DNA of 64,000 nucleotides from JALORV01 sp963766365 (lineage in GTDB: Bacteria; Pseudomonadota; Gammaproteobacteria; Burkholderiales; Burkholderiaceae_F). The notes under the pieces are model-generated. The model worked only from the letters and a program-made list of their open reading frames with translations, was not told the origin of the DNA and searched no databases. Position 1 is the stretch's first letter. Each line of letters starts with the position of its first letter. Below are positions 25,921-35,461 of the stretch, one piece after another. The stretch is taken from NCBI GenBank assembly GCA_963766365.1, contig CAVXZK010000013.1, positions 62,001 through 126,000 of the forward strand, written 5' to 3'. The translations under genes and the position numbers were made by a program.

Positions 25921-26888
25921 CTACTCGGTCAGCAATTCCGCGTAGCGCGCCAGGTCGATGTTTCCGCCGCTCAGGATCACGCCGACGCGGCGGCCCCGCA
26001 CGTCAATGGCCCGCTCGAAGGCTGCGGCAGCGCCGAGGCACCCAGTCGGCTCGACGACGATCTTCATGCGTCCGGCAAAGAAGCGCATGGCCCGTTTGAG
26101 CGCCTCGTCGCTGACCGTGACGACGTCCGCCACCAGCTGCTGGATCACCGGAAACGTATAGCGGCCGGGATGCTGGGTCTGCGCGCCATCGGCGATCGTG
26201 CGCGGCACGTCGATGTGCACGATCGCGCCTTCCCGGAGCGACTGCTGCACGTCGTCGCCGGCCTCGGGCTCGACGCCGATGACGCGGCACTGAGGCTGGA
26301 GGTGGTTCGCAGCCACGGCACAGCCGGAGATCAGTCCGCCGCCGCCGACGCAGACCAGCAGCAGGTCGAGCGCGGCCGACGTCCTCGATCAGTTCCAGCG
26401 CCGCGGTGCCCTGGCCGGCCATGACATGCGGGTGGTCGTACGGCGGAACCAGCGTCATGCCGCGATCGCTCGGCCAGTCGATCGCGATCGCCTCGCGGTC
26501 CTCGGTCGTAGCGGTTGTAGAGCACGACGTCGGCGCCGTAGCCGCGCGTGGCCTCGATCTTGATCGCCGGCGCGTCCTGCGGCATGACTATCGTCGCCGG
26601 CATGCCGAGCAGGCGCGCCGACGAGTGCGATCGCCTGAGCGTGGTTGCCCGGAGGAAAAGGCGATCACGCCGCGCTTGCGCTGCTCGGGCGTGAACTGCG
26701 CCAGCGCGTTGTAGGCGCCGCGGAACTTGAACGCGCCCATGCGCTGGAGGTTCTCGCACTTGAAGAACAGCTTCCGCCCCGGTCAGCTCATCGGCCGTGC
26801 GCGAGGTCATCACCGGCGTGCGGTGAACAACACCCGAGAGCCGCTCGGCAGCGGCCGCAACGTCGTCGTAGGCAATGGCGAGTGTCAT
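25921..26888 (-). pseudogene. Threonine dehydratase-like/threo-3-hydroxyaspartate ammonia-lyase gene, five frameshifts
   Basis: Starting at the ATG of 26888 (MTLAIAYDDVAAAAERLSG) the protein can be followed through five extra bases, near 26777, 26650, 26621, 26505 and 26372. Patched together it gives a PLP enzyme of about 320 residues: the PLP-lysine region FKFRGAYNAL, SSGNHAQAIAL, the phosphate-binding CVGGGGLISGC and the C-terminal VILSGGNIDLARYAELL. It belongs to the serine racemase/threonine dehydratase fold. All five changes are single-base insertions, which could be true decay or sequencing errors in one spot. Confidence 0.8.
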
Positions 26889-27016
26889 CACGCGAGCTTA
26901 CCCGGCCCGCGACGCGCCTCGGGCACCTGCGTCGCACCATATCGATATCAACTCGGGTGATATCGGCGTGCCGATCGCGCGCGTAGCGTTCGGCGTATTC
27001 ACTGAAGGAGCCTTCC

Positions 27017-27937
<921 letters not shown>

Positions 27938-28041
27938 CGCGTCGCGGTTGACGGCCACTTCGGCAGTGCGCCGTATCACGGCGGCGGCTTGCCAGCGCGC
28001 AGCGCGGCTCGCATGATGATCCTTTGGAGCAGGAGGCGACC

Positions 28042-28515
28042 ATGCACGACCCCCATCCGGACTGGCGCACGCAGGGCGTGCGCGTCATCAAGGGCAACCA
28101 GCTCGATCCGAACACCGCGCAGACGCCGGGCATGAACCGCGCCGCGGCGATCAACGCGGCGCGCGTCGGCGCGCAGAAATTGTGGGCGGGCGCGGTGACG
28201 ATCCACCCGAACGCGAAGACCGGCGCGCACCATCACGGCGCGCTCGAGAGCGTCATTTACGTCGTGCGCGGCAAGGCGCGCATGCGCTGGGGCGACAAGC
28301 TCGAGTTCGTCGCCGAGGCCGAGGCCGGCGACTTCATCTTCGTGCCGCCGTACGTGCCGCACCAGGAGATCAACGCCTCCACGAATGAACCTCTCGAGTG
28401 CGTCCTGGTGCGCAGCGACAACGAGGCTGTCGTCGTCAACCTCGACATCGAGGCGGTCGAGCAGCCGGAGGCGGTCTACTGGGTCGACCCGGTGCACACG
28501 GCGCCGCGGCAGTAG
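28042..28515 (+). CDS. Cupin-domain protein
   Basis: 157 residues from the ATG at 28042 with GGAGG five bases upstream. One cupin fold: motif 1 TGAHHHGALESVIYVVRGKA (about 67-86, three His and a Glu for the metal) and motif 2 AGDFIFVPPYVPHQEINAS (about 103-121, third His). Cytoplasmic. Such small cupins may bind metal and act as sugar isomerases or dioxygenases, but the substrate is not evident. It stands alone between cysK and the isoaspartyl methyltransferase gene. Confidence 0.85.
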   Translation: MHDPHPDWRTQGVRVIKGNQLDPNTAQTPGMNRAAAINAARVGAQKLWAGAVTIHPNAKTGAHHHGALESVIYVVRGKARMRWGDKLEFVAEAEAGDFIFVPPYVPHQEINASTNEPLECVLVRSDNEAVVVNLDIEAVEQPEAVYWVDPVHTAPRQ

Positions 28516-28521
28516 CGAGCG

Positions 28522-29265
28522 ATGCGACCTCGGCGCAACTTCTTCGCCGGCCTGGCCGCAGCTCTTGCCGCGCTGACGCTGCCCGCGCCCGCGTCAGGAC
28601 GAGACGATCTCGACACGGCGCGCCGGCGCCTGCTCGCGGAAATCGACGACGACATGCGGGCGACGGCCGGCAGCACTGGCCGCCCGGCGCTCAGCCCCGC
28701 CGTGCGGCGTGCGCTCGAAACCGTGCCGCGCGAGCACTTCGTGCCGCCGCAGTTCGTCTCGCGCGCCTACGAGAACCGTCCACTGCCGATCGGCCACGAC
28801 CAGACGATCTCGCAGCCGTTCATCGTCGCCTTGATGACGGAACTGCTGGACCCTCGCCCGACCGACGTCATGCTCGAGGTCGGCACAGGGTCCGGCTACC
28901 AGGCCGCGGTGCTCGCCGCGTGCGTGCGGAAGGTCTACTCGATCGAAATTGTCGCGCCGCTGGCACAGCAGGCGCGTGCGGCGCTCGACGCCGCCGGCGT
29001 GCGCAATGTCGAAACCCGTGTCGGCGACGGGTACCGCGGCTGGCCCGAGGCCGCACCGTTCGACGGCATCATCGTCACCGCCGCGCCGGACCACGTGCCG
29101 CCAGCGCTGGTCGAGCAACTCAAGCCCGGTGGGCGACTGGTGATTCCGGTCGGGATGCACTCCTTCAGCCAGGAACTTCTGCTGATCCGCAAGGACGCGG
29201 CCGGCCATGCCGTCACGCGCCGGACGATCGGCGTGCGCTTCGTGCCCTTGACGCGCGAGCGTTGA
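28522..29265 (+). CDS. pcm: Exported protein-L-isoaspartate O-methyltransferase
   Basis: 247 residues, about 35 more than typical Pcm because of an N-terminal signal peptide with Arg-Pro-Arg-Arg start (RRNFFAGLAAALAALTLPAPA). The enzyme part is standard: PREHFVPPQFVSRAYENR, the SAM loop LEVGTGSGYQAAVLAA (about 115) and IIVTAAPDHVPPALVEQLKPG. It methylates damaged isoaspartyl residues. Export would place repair in the periplasm. The start lies 6 bp after the cupin gene. The methyl donor supply in the periplasm is an open point. Confidence 0.88.
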   Translation: MRPRRNFFAGLAAALAALTLPAPASGRDDLDTARRRLLAEIDDDMRATAGSTGRPALSPAVRRALETVPREHFVPPQFVSRAYENRPLPIGHDQTISQPFIVALMTELLDPRPTDVMLEVGTGSGYQAAVLAACVRKVYSIEIVAPLAQQARAALDAAGVRNVETRVGDGYRGWPEAAPFDGIIVTAAPDHVPPALVEQLKPGGRLVIPVGMHSFSQELLLIRKDAAGHAVTRRTIGVRFVPLTRER

Positions 29266-29339
29266 AGCGCGTCCCGCTGGCGGTCGCGCGCTCAGTAGAC
29301 TGCGCGCTTCCTCCTTCTCGACAGCTGCGCATCCATTCG

Positions 29340-30311
29340 ATGAACACCCGCCGCCTCGGCCGCTCCGGCCTGAAAATCTCCGAACTGTCCTTCGGCTCCT
29401 GGGTCACCTACGGCAATCAGGTCGATACCCGCGCCGCGCGCGAGCTGATGGCCGCCGCCTTCGATGCGGGCGTCAACTTCTTCGACAACGCCGAGATCTA
29501 CGCCAAGGGTGACAGCGAGGTCATCATGGGCAAGGTGCTGAAGGAGCTCGGCTGGCCGCGCATCAAGTATGTCGTTTCGACCAAGTTCTACTGGGGCATG
29601 CGCACCTGCGCCAACGACAACAACACGCTGAACCGCAAGTACCTGCTCGACGCGATCGACGGGTCCTTGAGACGCCTGCAACTCGATTACGTCGACCTGG
29701 TCTACTGCCATCGCGCCGATCCCAACACGCCGATCGAAGAGACGGTCTGGGCAATGCACAACATCATCGAGCGCGGCAAGGCGCTCTACTGGGGTACCAG
29801 CGAGTGGAACGCCGACGAGATCCGTGCGGCATGGGAAATCGCCGATCGCCGCAACCTGCACAAGCCCGTGGTGGAGCAGCCGCAGTACAACCTGTTGCAC
29901 CGCAAGCGCGTCGAGCAGGAGTACGCGCGGCTGTACGAAGACATCGGGCTCGGGCTCACGACGTGGAGCCCCCTCGCCTCAGGTCTGCTGTCGGGCAAGT
30001 ACCAGAAGGGCGTCCCGCCCGGCTCGCGCGGCGCGCTCGAAACCTATGCGTTCCTGCGCGATGGGCTGACCGACCCGGCGAAGAACGCGATGGTCGGCAA
30101 GCTGGAAACCGTGGCGAAGGATCTCGGCTGCACGCTGGCCCAACTCGCGCTGGCATGGTGCGTGCGCAATCCGCGGGTCAGCACCGTGATCACCGGTGCC
30201 ACACGCGTCGAGCAGATCAGCGAGAACATGAAGGCGCTCGACGTCGTACCCAGGCTGACGCCCGAAGTGCTGGCGCGCATCGACGGACTCGTCGGTGCGC
30301 ACGCCAGCTAG
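29340..30311 (+). CDS. Aldo/keto reductase (Kv-beta/YghZ-like)
   Basis: 323 residues from the ATG of 29340. A TIM-barrel oxidoreductase using NADPH: the catalytic Asp/Tyr in NFFDNAEIYAKGDSEVIMGK (about 47-60), the Lys in YVVSTKFYWG, the His in VYCHRADPNTPIEE, and the cofactor loop WSPLASGLLSGKY and ITGATRVEQISENMKAL. The pattern matches voltage-gated K-channel beta subunits and bacterial YghZ-type reductases. Substrate unknown, probably aldehydes such as methylglyoxal. Confidence 0.92.
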   Translation: MNTRRLGRSGLKISELSFGSWVTYGNQVDTRAARELMAAAFDAGVNFFDNAEIYAKGDSEVIMGKVLKELGWPRIKYVVSTKFYWGMRTCANDNNTLNRKYLLDAIDGSLRRLQLDYVDLVYCHRADPNTPIEETVWAMHNIIERGKALYWGTSEWNADEIRAAWEIADRRNLHKPVVEQPQYNLLHRKRVEQEYARLYEDIGLGLTTWSPLASGLLSGKYQKGVPPGSRGALETYAFLRDGLTDPAKNAMVGKLETVAKDLGCTLAQLALAWCVRNPRVSTVITGATRVEQISENMKALDVVPRLTPEVLARIDGLVGAHAS

Positions 30312-30326
30312 CGCGCGACTGGTTGC

Positions 30327-30677
30327 TCAGCGCCCCATGCGAGCGTTGTACGAGCCCGTGATGCGATTGATCAGGTTGGGATCCTGGTTGATGTCGCCCC
30401 TGGTGCGGAACTCGACCTTCGTCGTGCCGTCAGGCTGCGGCGCCACTGTCGCGATCACCGCGATGCCGCCACGCTGGCCGGTGATCAGCCCGCCGGACGG
30501 GTTCGCATCCGTCACCTTGACGCCCTGGTCCGACATCGCGCCCAGCATCGCGTTGTAGGCCCGGTCATAGGTGCTCGGTCCGGGCGGCGGCGCGTAATAG
30601 GTGCAGCCGACCAAGGCGATGAAGAGAGCCAGCAGGCCCGCGCGCAGCAGCCCACGGCCTTGGAGTATCGAATTCAT
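30327..30677 (-). CDS. Small lipoprotein
   Basis: 116 residues. The lipobox ALVGC (Cys near residue 25) follows a leader LLRAGLLALFIALVG. The mature part has an alpha-beta pattern with YNAMLGAMSDQGVKVTDANPSG and VIATVAPQPDGTTKVEFRTRG, similar to small outer-membrane lipoproteins of unknown role. It converges with the aldo-keto reductase gene and precedes nothing obvious. A start four codons further up (30689) is also possible. Confidence 0.78.
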   Translation of the reverse strand: MNSILQGRGLLRAGLLALFIALVGCTYYAPPPGPSTYDRAYNAMLGAMSDQGVKVTDANPSGGLITGQRGGIAVIATVAPQPDGTTKVEFRTRGDINQDPNLINRITGSYNARMGR

Positions 30678-30729
30678 GTCGGCGACCACCGAAGCGATTG
30701 AAGAGTCCGCAGCTTAACGTTGCGATCGA

Positions 30730-31308
30730 TCAACCGAAGGGCCGCACACCGATCCAGGCGCCGTGCAGCCAGAAGGCAAACACCGCCCAGGCGACCAGTC
30801 CAACCGCCACCGCGAGGATGTCGCGCGAGACCGGCCCGACTGTGTACACCATGCCAGCGGCACGATCGCGCCGGCGCGCCACGATGTAATCCGCGATCGC
30901 CCACACGAGGAACGCACCGAACAGCACGACGTCGGCCAGCGTGCCGTTAGCGAGCAGGTGGGCAAACGCCCACGACTTCACGCCGGCCACCATCGGGTGC
31001 CCCACCGCACGCTTGATGCGCGTGCCCGGCACGTACGCCGCAGCGAGCAGGATGAATGCCGGGATCGTCAGCAGCGCAGCGACGTGCTTGGTCCACACCG
31101 GCGGCGTGTACAGAACGACCGGCGCTCCCCGTGCGACGCCGTAACCCCAGACGATCAGCACGAAGCCGATGATCGAGATCACCGAGTAGACGCCCTTCCA
31201 CGGCTTCAGCCCCATTTTGGCGATGCGCCCGCCGCGCCACGACTCGGCAAAGATCCGCACCGAGTGGGTGCCGAGGAAGAGAAACAGACCGAGAACCAGC
31301 CACGTCAT
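30730..31308 (-). CDS. NnrU-family membrane protein
   Basis: 192 residues with about six membrane helices. GLFLFLGTHSVRIFAESW at the N-terminus with the conserved His-Ser, KGVYSVISIIGFVLIVWGYG, the histidine motif RIKRAVGHPMVAGVKSWAFAHL in the middle and DYIVARRRDRAAG after it mark the NnrU/isoprenylcysteine-methyltransferase-like family. NnrU occurs next to denitrification genes in alphaproteobacteria and is thought to aid nitrite/NO reductase function. No other denitrification gene is near. Confidence 0.86.
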   Translation of the reverse strand: MTWLVLGLFLFLGTHSVRIFAESWRGGRIAKMGLKPWKGVYSVISIIGFVLIVWGYGVARGAPVVLYTPPVWTKHVAALLTIPAFILLAAAYVPGTRIKRAVGHPMVAGVKSWAFAHLLANGTLADVVLFGAFLVWAIADYIVARRRDRAAGMVYTVGPVSRDILAVAVGLVAWAVFAFWLHGAWIGVRPFG

Positions 31309-31366
31309 CGCAGCGCCTCCATCGATGGCACGCAGTATGCCGCAGCCGATTCAGTGCGACGCAGCT

Positions 31367-31684
31367 TCAACCGCGGCGCTTCTTGTCCTGCGGCTCTTCG
31401 GCTTCTTTCTGCGCCGCCTCGTACAGCGCGGGCGTGGCACCGCCGCGCGCCAGCAGTTCGCGCAGGTGTTGCACCGAATTACGGTCCAGCGTGTTGCCGC
31501 CGTGATGTGGCCGGTGCAGGATGCCTTCGCCGTGCCCCAGCTTCACGCGGATGCGTGCGCCCGACAACGACTCCACGTCGGCACCGAGGTGCTTCAGGAG
31601 CGACTCGACCTCGCGCCAGTGGATGTTGGTGTTGATCGGGTCGTGGAAGATCTCGCGCAGCAGGTTGGCGTGCTTGTGGCTCAT
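31367..31684 (-). CDS. HicA-like protein, solitary
   Basis: 105 residues. The core NTNIHWREVESLLKHLGADV, ARIRVKLGHGEGILHRPHHG and SVQHLRELLARGG corresponds to the HicA double-stranded RNA-binding-like fold, with the His of LHRPHHG in the place of the catalytic histidine. A HicB antitoxin would be expected next door but neither neighbour (an NnrU protein and a glycine-zipper lipoprotein) resembles one. Either it is not a toxin or its antidote is elsewhere. Confidence 0.75.
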   Translation of the reverse strand: MSHKHANLLREIFHDPINTNIHWREVESLLKHLGADVESLSGARIRVKLGHGEGILHRPHHGGNTLDRNSVQHLRELLARGGATPALYEAAQKEAEEPQDKKRRG

Positions 31685-31753
31685 GGCTCAATCACCGGGG
31701 TTCGTCGGGCGGAACGATACCCAAGTTGCCTGACTGACGTCGGCCGGTCCGCT

Positions 31754-32374
31754 TCAGCGCGGCAATTGATACGGAAGCGGTGGCGGCGTGTTCGGCGGGG
31801 GAATCGCCGCGTTCGGTGGCGGCGAGGGTCGCGGTAACAGCGACGCCGGGGGTGGCGTGTTCGGCGGCGGAATCGCCGCATTCGGCGGCGGCCCGCCGGA
31901 CGAGACCGACGCGCGCGGTGCGGTATTGCGCGCTACATAACCCGCAGGCGCGGGGACGCGGTTGCCGAGCCCGTACATGCACTGGTAGTAGGCGCTGTCG
32001 TAGCGTTGCTGTGTCACCGAGCCGGCCACCTGCGCGTTGCCTGCGCCGACCACGCTGCCGCTGAACAGGCCCAGGCCCGCCCCTACGGCGGCACCTTCAC
32101 TGCCACCAATCAGTCCACCCAGCGCCGCACCGATCACCGTTCCTGCGACGGCACTGCCTACGCCGGCCTGCGCGGCAGCATCGCCGGGCGTGCCGGTCAG
32201 GCTCGCAGCGTAACCGCGGCAGGAGGCGTCATCGGCCTGGAACTGGTCCCACGACTTCATCGTGCCCGGCAGCGACGCGACTGACGGCCCCGCTGGCACG
32301 GTGACGCAGGCGGCAAGCAGCGCCGTGGACGCAAGTGCACCGACGCGCAGCAGCGTTGCCAACCGGGCGTTCAT
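31754..32374 (-). CDS. Glycine-zipper lipoprotein with Pro-rich repeat tail
   Basis: 206 residues. The lipobox STALLAAC (Cys at about 23) is followed by a region with DDASCRGYAAS, a glycine zipper AGTVIGAALGGLIGGSEGAA (about 78-98) that would enter the outer membrane, and YDSAYYQCMYGLGN. From about 155 the tail holds two copies of PPPNAAIPPPNTPPP separated by about 14 residues. Such YMGG/glycine-zipper proteins are outer-membrane components, function unknown. Its start overlaps the end of the next upstream gene by 4 bp. Confidence 0.8.
   Translation of the reverse strand: MNARLATLLRVGALASTALLAACVTVPAGPSVASLPGTMKSWDQFQADDASCRGYAASLTGTPGDAAAQAGVGSAVAGTVIGAALGGLIGGSEGAAVGAGLGLFSGSVVGAGNAQVAGSVTQQRYDSAYYQCMYGLGNRVPAPAGYVARNTAPRASVSSGGPPPNAAIPPPNTPPPASLLPRPSPPPNAAIPPPNTPPPLPYQLPR
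31784..31895. repeat. Direct repeat encoding the PPPNAAIPPPNTPPP motif
   Basis: Two imperfect copies of about 42 nt (near 31784-31826 and 31850-31894), with shared core GGCGTGTTCGGCGG and GGAATCGCCGC. They encode the duplicated proline-rich motif at the end of the glycine-zipper lipoprotein. Confidence 0.7.
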
Positions 32375-33021
32375 TGGGTTCCCGGTGGCACGCGCGGCTC
32401 AATGCGCTGCCAGGCTTCCGCACAGTTTTCCACATACGGGTAGTAGGCACGCGAACTCGCGCACCAGTACCACCACTGCTGTGCCGGTTGCGCCGGCGGC
32501 GGCGTCGTCTCGACGTCGCGCTCGATGAAGGTGGTCGCACTTGGCGGCAGGATCCACGCACCGGTAACTGACGGCGTCACGACCACCGGCGCCCCGACAC
32601 TCCAGCCCCAGCCCGGGCCCCACCAGCCTGGATTCCAGCCAGCTCCCCAACCCCAGCCACCCCAGCCCCAGCCCGGGCCCCACCAGCCTGGATTCCAGCC
32701 AACTCCCCAACCCCGGCCACCCCAACCCCAGCCACCCCAGCCCCAGGCGGGACGCCAGTGGGACGTCCATGGCCGGTGTCCATAGCCGGGAGGACCACGC
32801 CAGCCGCTGGCGTAGTTGCCACGATAGGCGCCGGTGTTGTAGTGACCGCCGGGATTCACGACGGCTCCGCCGCCGCGCGTCGGTCCACCCGGCGGTGGCG
32901 TGCCGGAGTAACCGCGCCCGGCATAGGGACGAGGTGCGTTCTGCGCTTCGGCGGCGATCGGCATGACCGCCAGGGAGGCGAGCGCCAGCAGGGCGGTGGC
33001 AGCCAGAATGCGAGTCTTCAT
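32371..33021 (-). CDS. Exported Trp/Gly-rich repeat protein
   Basis: 216 residues from the ATG at 33021, GGAG seven bases upstream. Signal peptide KTRILAATALLALASLAVMP to about residue 27. The middle (about 95-145) is built from GWGGWGWG and WNPGWWGPGWGWG units, one 20-residue unit being repeated. The C-terminus (about 175-216) is more normal and contains QWWYWCASSRAYYPYVENC, a pattern seen in DUF-type exported proteins with a conserved Cys pair. The likely place is the outer membrane or cell surface. Its end overlaps the start of the glycine-zipper gene. Confidence 0.82.
   Translation of the reverse strand: MKTRILAATALLALASLAVMPIAAEAQNAPRPYAGRGYSGTPPPGGPTRGGGAVVNPGGHYNTGAYRGNYASGWRGPPGYGHRPWTSHWRPAWGWGGWGWGGRGWGVGWNPGWWGPGWGWGGWGWGAGWNPGWWGPGWGWSVGAPVVVTPSVTGAWILPPSATTFIERDVETTPPPAQPAQQWWYWCASSRAYYPYVENCAEAWQRIEPRVPPGTQ
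32602..32725. repeat. 60-bp tandem repeat in the Trp/Gly-rich gene
   Basis: The segment CCAGCCCCAGCCCGGGCC followed by CACCAGCCTGGATTCCAGCC recurs exactly 60 bases later, with a partial third copy. It encodes the 20-residue period and is a candidate for copy-number variation. Confidence 0.85.
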
Positions 33022-33217
33022 CGCGATCTCCTGTCGGCTTAACGACTGCGTCAGGGGTTTCGATGACAGCGGCCGACGTGCGGCCGGCACATGCCATGCT
33101 ACGCGCCGACAAGGCGGGGGGCGCGGCGCCAGTGTGACGAAGATCATGTTGTCGCGAGTCCACTTCGCCTACGAAAGCGTGCGACCCTTTTCCGAACCGC
33201 GTCAGCCACGGCCAATG

Positions 33218-33245
33218 GGACCAACAAGCGATTCGTTGTTGGTCC
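33218..33245. promoter_or_regulatory. Hairpin upstream of the 3HB-oligomer hydrolase gene
   Basis: GGACCAACAA (33218-33227) pairs perfectly with TTGTTGGTCC (33236-33245) around an 8-base loop. It stands 23 bp before the start codon. No T-run follows, so it is more likely an mRNA leader hairpin or a protein-binding palindrome than a terminator. Confidence 0.6.
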
Positions 33246-33268
33246 ATCCTTCTCAAGGAAACCAAGTC

Positions 33269-35371
33269 ATGCCAAGGAAAGTTCTGTTCGCGTTGCCGTT
33301 CGTTGCCGCAGGCGCCTTGGGTGGCTGCGGCGGTGACGATGACATCACGGGCGGTTCGCCGCCAGTTAACACCAAGCCGGCCTATGTCGGCACGATCGTT
33401 ACAACCACTTACAACGGCAGCACCGATGACCTGCTGACCGGCGGCCTGGGCTGGGATGGCCTGCAGAGCGCCACGCCGCCGGCGGCGTCGGTCACACCTA
33501 CCGCCAGGGAGCTGCGCACCCGCGCGCTCTACAACAACTACCGCGCGTTAGTCGACATGACCACCAACGGCGGCTACGGCGTGCTTTACGGACCCAACGT
33601 CGCGCTCGATGGCACGGTGAACACGGCCGCCGGCGCCGGCAAGATCGGCGGCACCGAGCATCTTGCGTACAGCCTCGACGCGTCGGGCCGGGCGGCCGCG
33701 ACCCTGATGGTGCAGGTGCCGTCCACATTCAACTCCGGCACGCCCTGCATCGTGACCGCGGCCTCGTCCGGCTCACGCGGCGTCTACGGCGCGGTCTCCG
33801 CAGCGGCGGAATGGGGACTGAAGCGGGGCTGCGCGGTCGCCTATACCGACAAGGGCGGCGGCAACGGTGGCCACGAACTCGAAACCAACACCATCACGCT
33901 GATCGACGGCCTGACTGCGAACGCGGTCACCGCGGGCACTGCCAGCCTGTTCACTGCGGACTTGACGGCCACCGAGCTCGCCGCGTACCGCACGCTGTTC
34001 CCGAACCGCTATGCGTTCAAGCACGCGCATTCGCAGGCGAACCCGGAGAAAGACTGGGGCCGCTTCACACTGCAGGCGGTCGAGTTCGCGCTGTATGTCC
34101 TGAACGAGCAGTTCGCGCCGCCGGTGGCGGGAGGAACAGCAAAGACCGTGCAGTTCAGCGCCGGCAACACGACGGTGATCGCTGCTTCCGCATCAAACGG
34201 CGCCGGCGCTTCGCTCGCCGCCGCCGAGCAGGACAGCGCCGGACTGATTGACGGTGTCGTCGCCGGAGAACCCCAGATCAACGTGCGGTTGCCGGCGAGC
34301 GGGATCACTGTCGCGCGCGGCGGCACCGCGTACGCGTCGTCTGCGATCGGGCGCCCACTTTACGACTACACGACACTGGCGAACCTGCTGCAGCCCTGCG
34401 CCGCGTATGCCGCGACCAACGCGGCCTCGCCGCTGCTCGCGGGCGTGCCGCTTGCGGGCGCCACCGGACGGTGCGCCGCACTCACTGCGGCCGGCATCAT
34501 CAGCGGCGCCGACTTCGCGACACAGGCCAACAACGCACTGCAGGCACTGATCGACGCTGGCTGGCAGCCCGAGTCGAACGTCCTGCATGCCTCGCACTGG
34601 AGCACGCAGGCGACTCCGGGTGTTGCGGTCACGTACGCGAACGCCTACGCGCGTGCGAAGGTGAACGACAACCTGTGCGGCTTCAGCTTCGCCACCACTG
34701 GCGCCACCGGCGCGCCGGCCGCAGCGGCGGTCTCGCCGATGCTGACACTGTTCGGCAACGGCAATGGCGTGCCACCCACCAATGGCATCAACCTCGTCTA
34801 CAACGACGCCACCGGCGGCGCGACCCTGCACACGCTGGCTGACGGCAACTTCGCGTTCAGCGGTGCCAACTGCCTGCGCAACCTGTGGACTGCACCGAAC
34901 GCGGCGCTGCGTGCCGGAGTGGAGGAAGTCCGCGTGAACGGCAACCTGCGTGGCAAGCCGACCATCATCGTGCACGGCCGCGCCGACGCGCTGGTGCCGG
35001 TGAACTTCTCGTCGCGCGCCTATTTCGGAACCAACAGGACTGTCGAGGGCGTCGCCAGTCGGCTCACCTACATCGAAGTCGAGAACGCCCAGCACTTCGA
35101 TGCATTCCTGGCATTGGCCGGCTACGACACGCGTTTCGTCCCGCTGCACTACTACAACATCCAGGCACTGAACCTCATGTGGAATCGCCTGCGCGCGGGC
35201 GGCACGCTACCGCCGTCACAGGTGGTACGCACGACGCCGCGCGGCGGTACGCCGGGCGCAGCGCCAGCGATCAGCGTCGCAACCAACCTGCCGCCGATCT
35301 CGGTGACGCCGTCGGCCGCGGACGTGATCAACTTCGACACCGTCACCCGCACGGTGCTGGTGCCGCAGTAG
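33269..35371 (+). CDS. D-(-)-3-hydroxybutyrate oligomer hydrolase, lipoprotein
   Basis: 700 residues from the ATG of 33269 (AAGGA upstream). The lipobox GALGGC puts a lipidated Cys near residue 20, so it is an envelope protein. The 3HBOH family features are present: TPTARELRTRALYNNYRALVD, the nucleophile-like TAASSGSRGVYG (about 172), KDWGRFTLQAVEFALYVLNEQ and a C-terminal HGRADALVPVNFSSRAYFG with ENAQHFDAF that would supply Asp and His. These enzymes hydrolyse 3-hydroxybutyrate oligomers outside PHB granules. Family membership is strong; secretion is read from the N-terminus. Confidence 0.9.
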   Translation: MPRKVLFALPFVAAGALGGCGGDDDITGGSPPVNTKPAYVGTIVTTTYNGSTDDLLTGGLGWDGLQSATPPAASVTPTARELRTRALYNNYRALVDMTTNGGYGVLYGPNVALDGTVNTAAGAGKIGGTEHLAYSLDASGRAAATLMVQVPSTFNSGTPCIVTAASSGSRGVYGAVSAAAEWGLKRGCAVAYTDKGGGNGGHELETNTITLIDGLTANAVTAGTASLFTADLTATELAAYRTLFPNRYAFKHAHSQANPEKDWGRFTLQAVEFALYVLNEQFAPPVAGGTAKTVQFSAGNTTVIAASASNGAGASLAAAEQDSAGLIDGVVAGEPQINVRLPASGITVARGGTAYASSAIGRPLYDYTTLANLLQPCAAYAATNAASPLLAGVPLAGATGRCAALTAAGIISGADFATQANNALQALIDAGWQPESNVLHASHWSTQATPGVAVTYANAYARAKVNDNLCGFSFATTGATGAPAAAAVSPMLTLFGNGNGVPPTNGINLVYNDATGGATLHTLADGNFAFSGANCLRNLWTAPNAALRAGVEEVRVNGNLRGKPTIIVHGRADALVPVNFSSRAYFGTNRTVEGVASRLTYIEVENAQHFDAFLALAGYDTRFVPLHYYNIQALNLMWNRLRAGGTLPPSQVVRTTPRGGTPGAAPAISVATNLPPISVTPSAADVINFDTVTRTVLVPQ

Positions 35372-35422
35372 TCCCGGGGCACAAGCGCAACTCGGGGCCC
35401 CGCGTCGCGAGGCCCTTCCCTA

Positions 35423-35460
35423 GTGCGACCTGCCGGTGTTCGGCAGGCCGGGTGTCGCAC
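35423..35460. terminator. Bidirectional terminator-like double stem
   Basis: An inner hairpin CCTGCCG/CGGCAGG (35429-35435 and 35441-35447) is framed by GTGCGAC (35423) and GTCGCAC (35454-35460). It fills the gap between two convergent genes. No T-run, so efficiency is uncertain. Confidence 0.55.
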
Positions 35461-35461
35461 C

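Noticed and set aside
28398..29339. Open frame extension of the aldo-keto reductase by 314 residues upstream
   Set aside because: It covers the cupin and Pcm genes in the wrong frame, has no ribosome site and is Arg/Ala-rich; the reductase starts at 29340.
32963..33268. 102-residue N-terminal extension of the 3HB-oligomer hydrolase
   Set aside because: The start at 33269 has a ribosome site and is followed by a proper lipoprotein signal; the extension would bury it.
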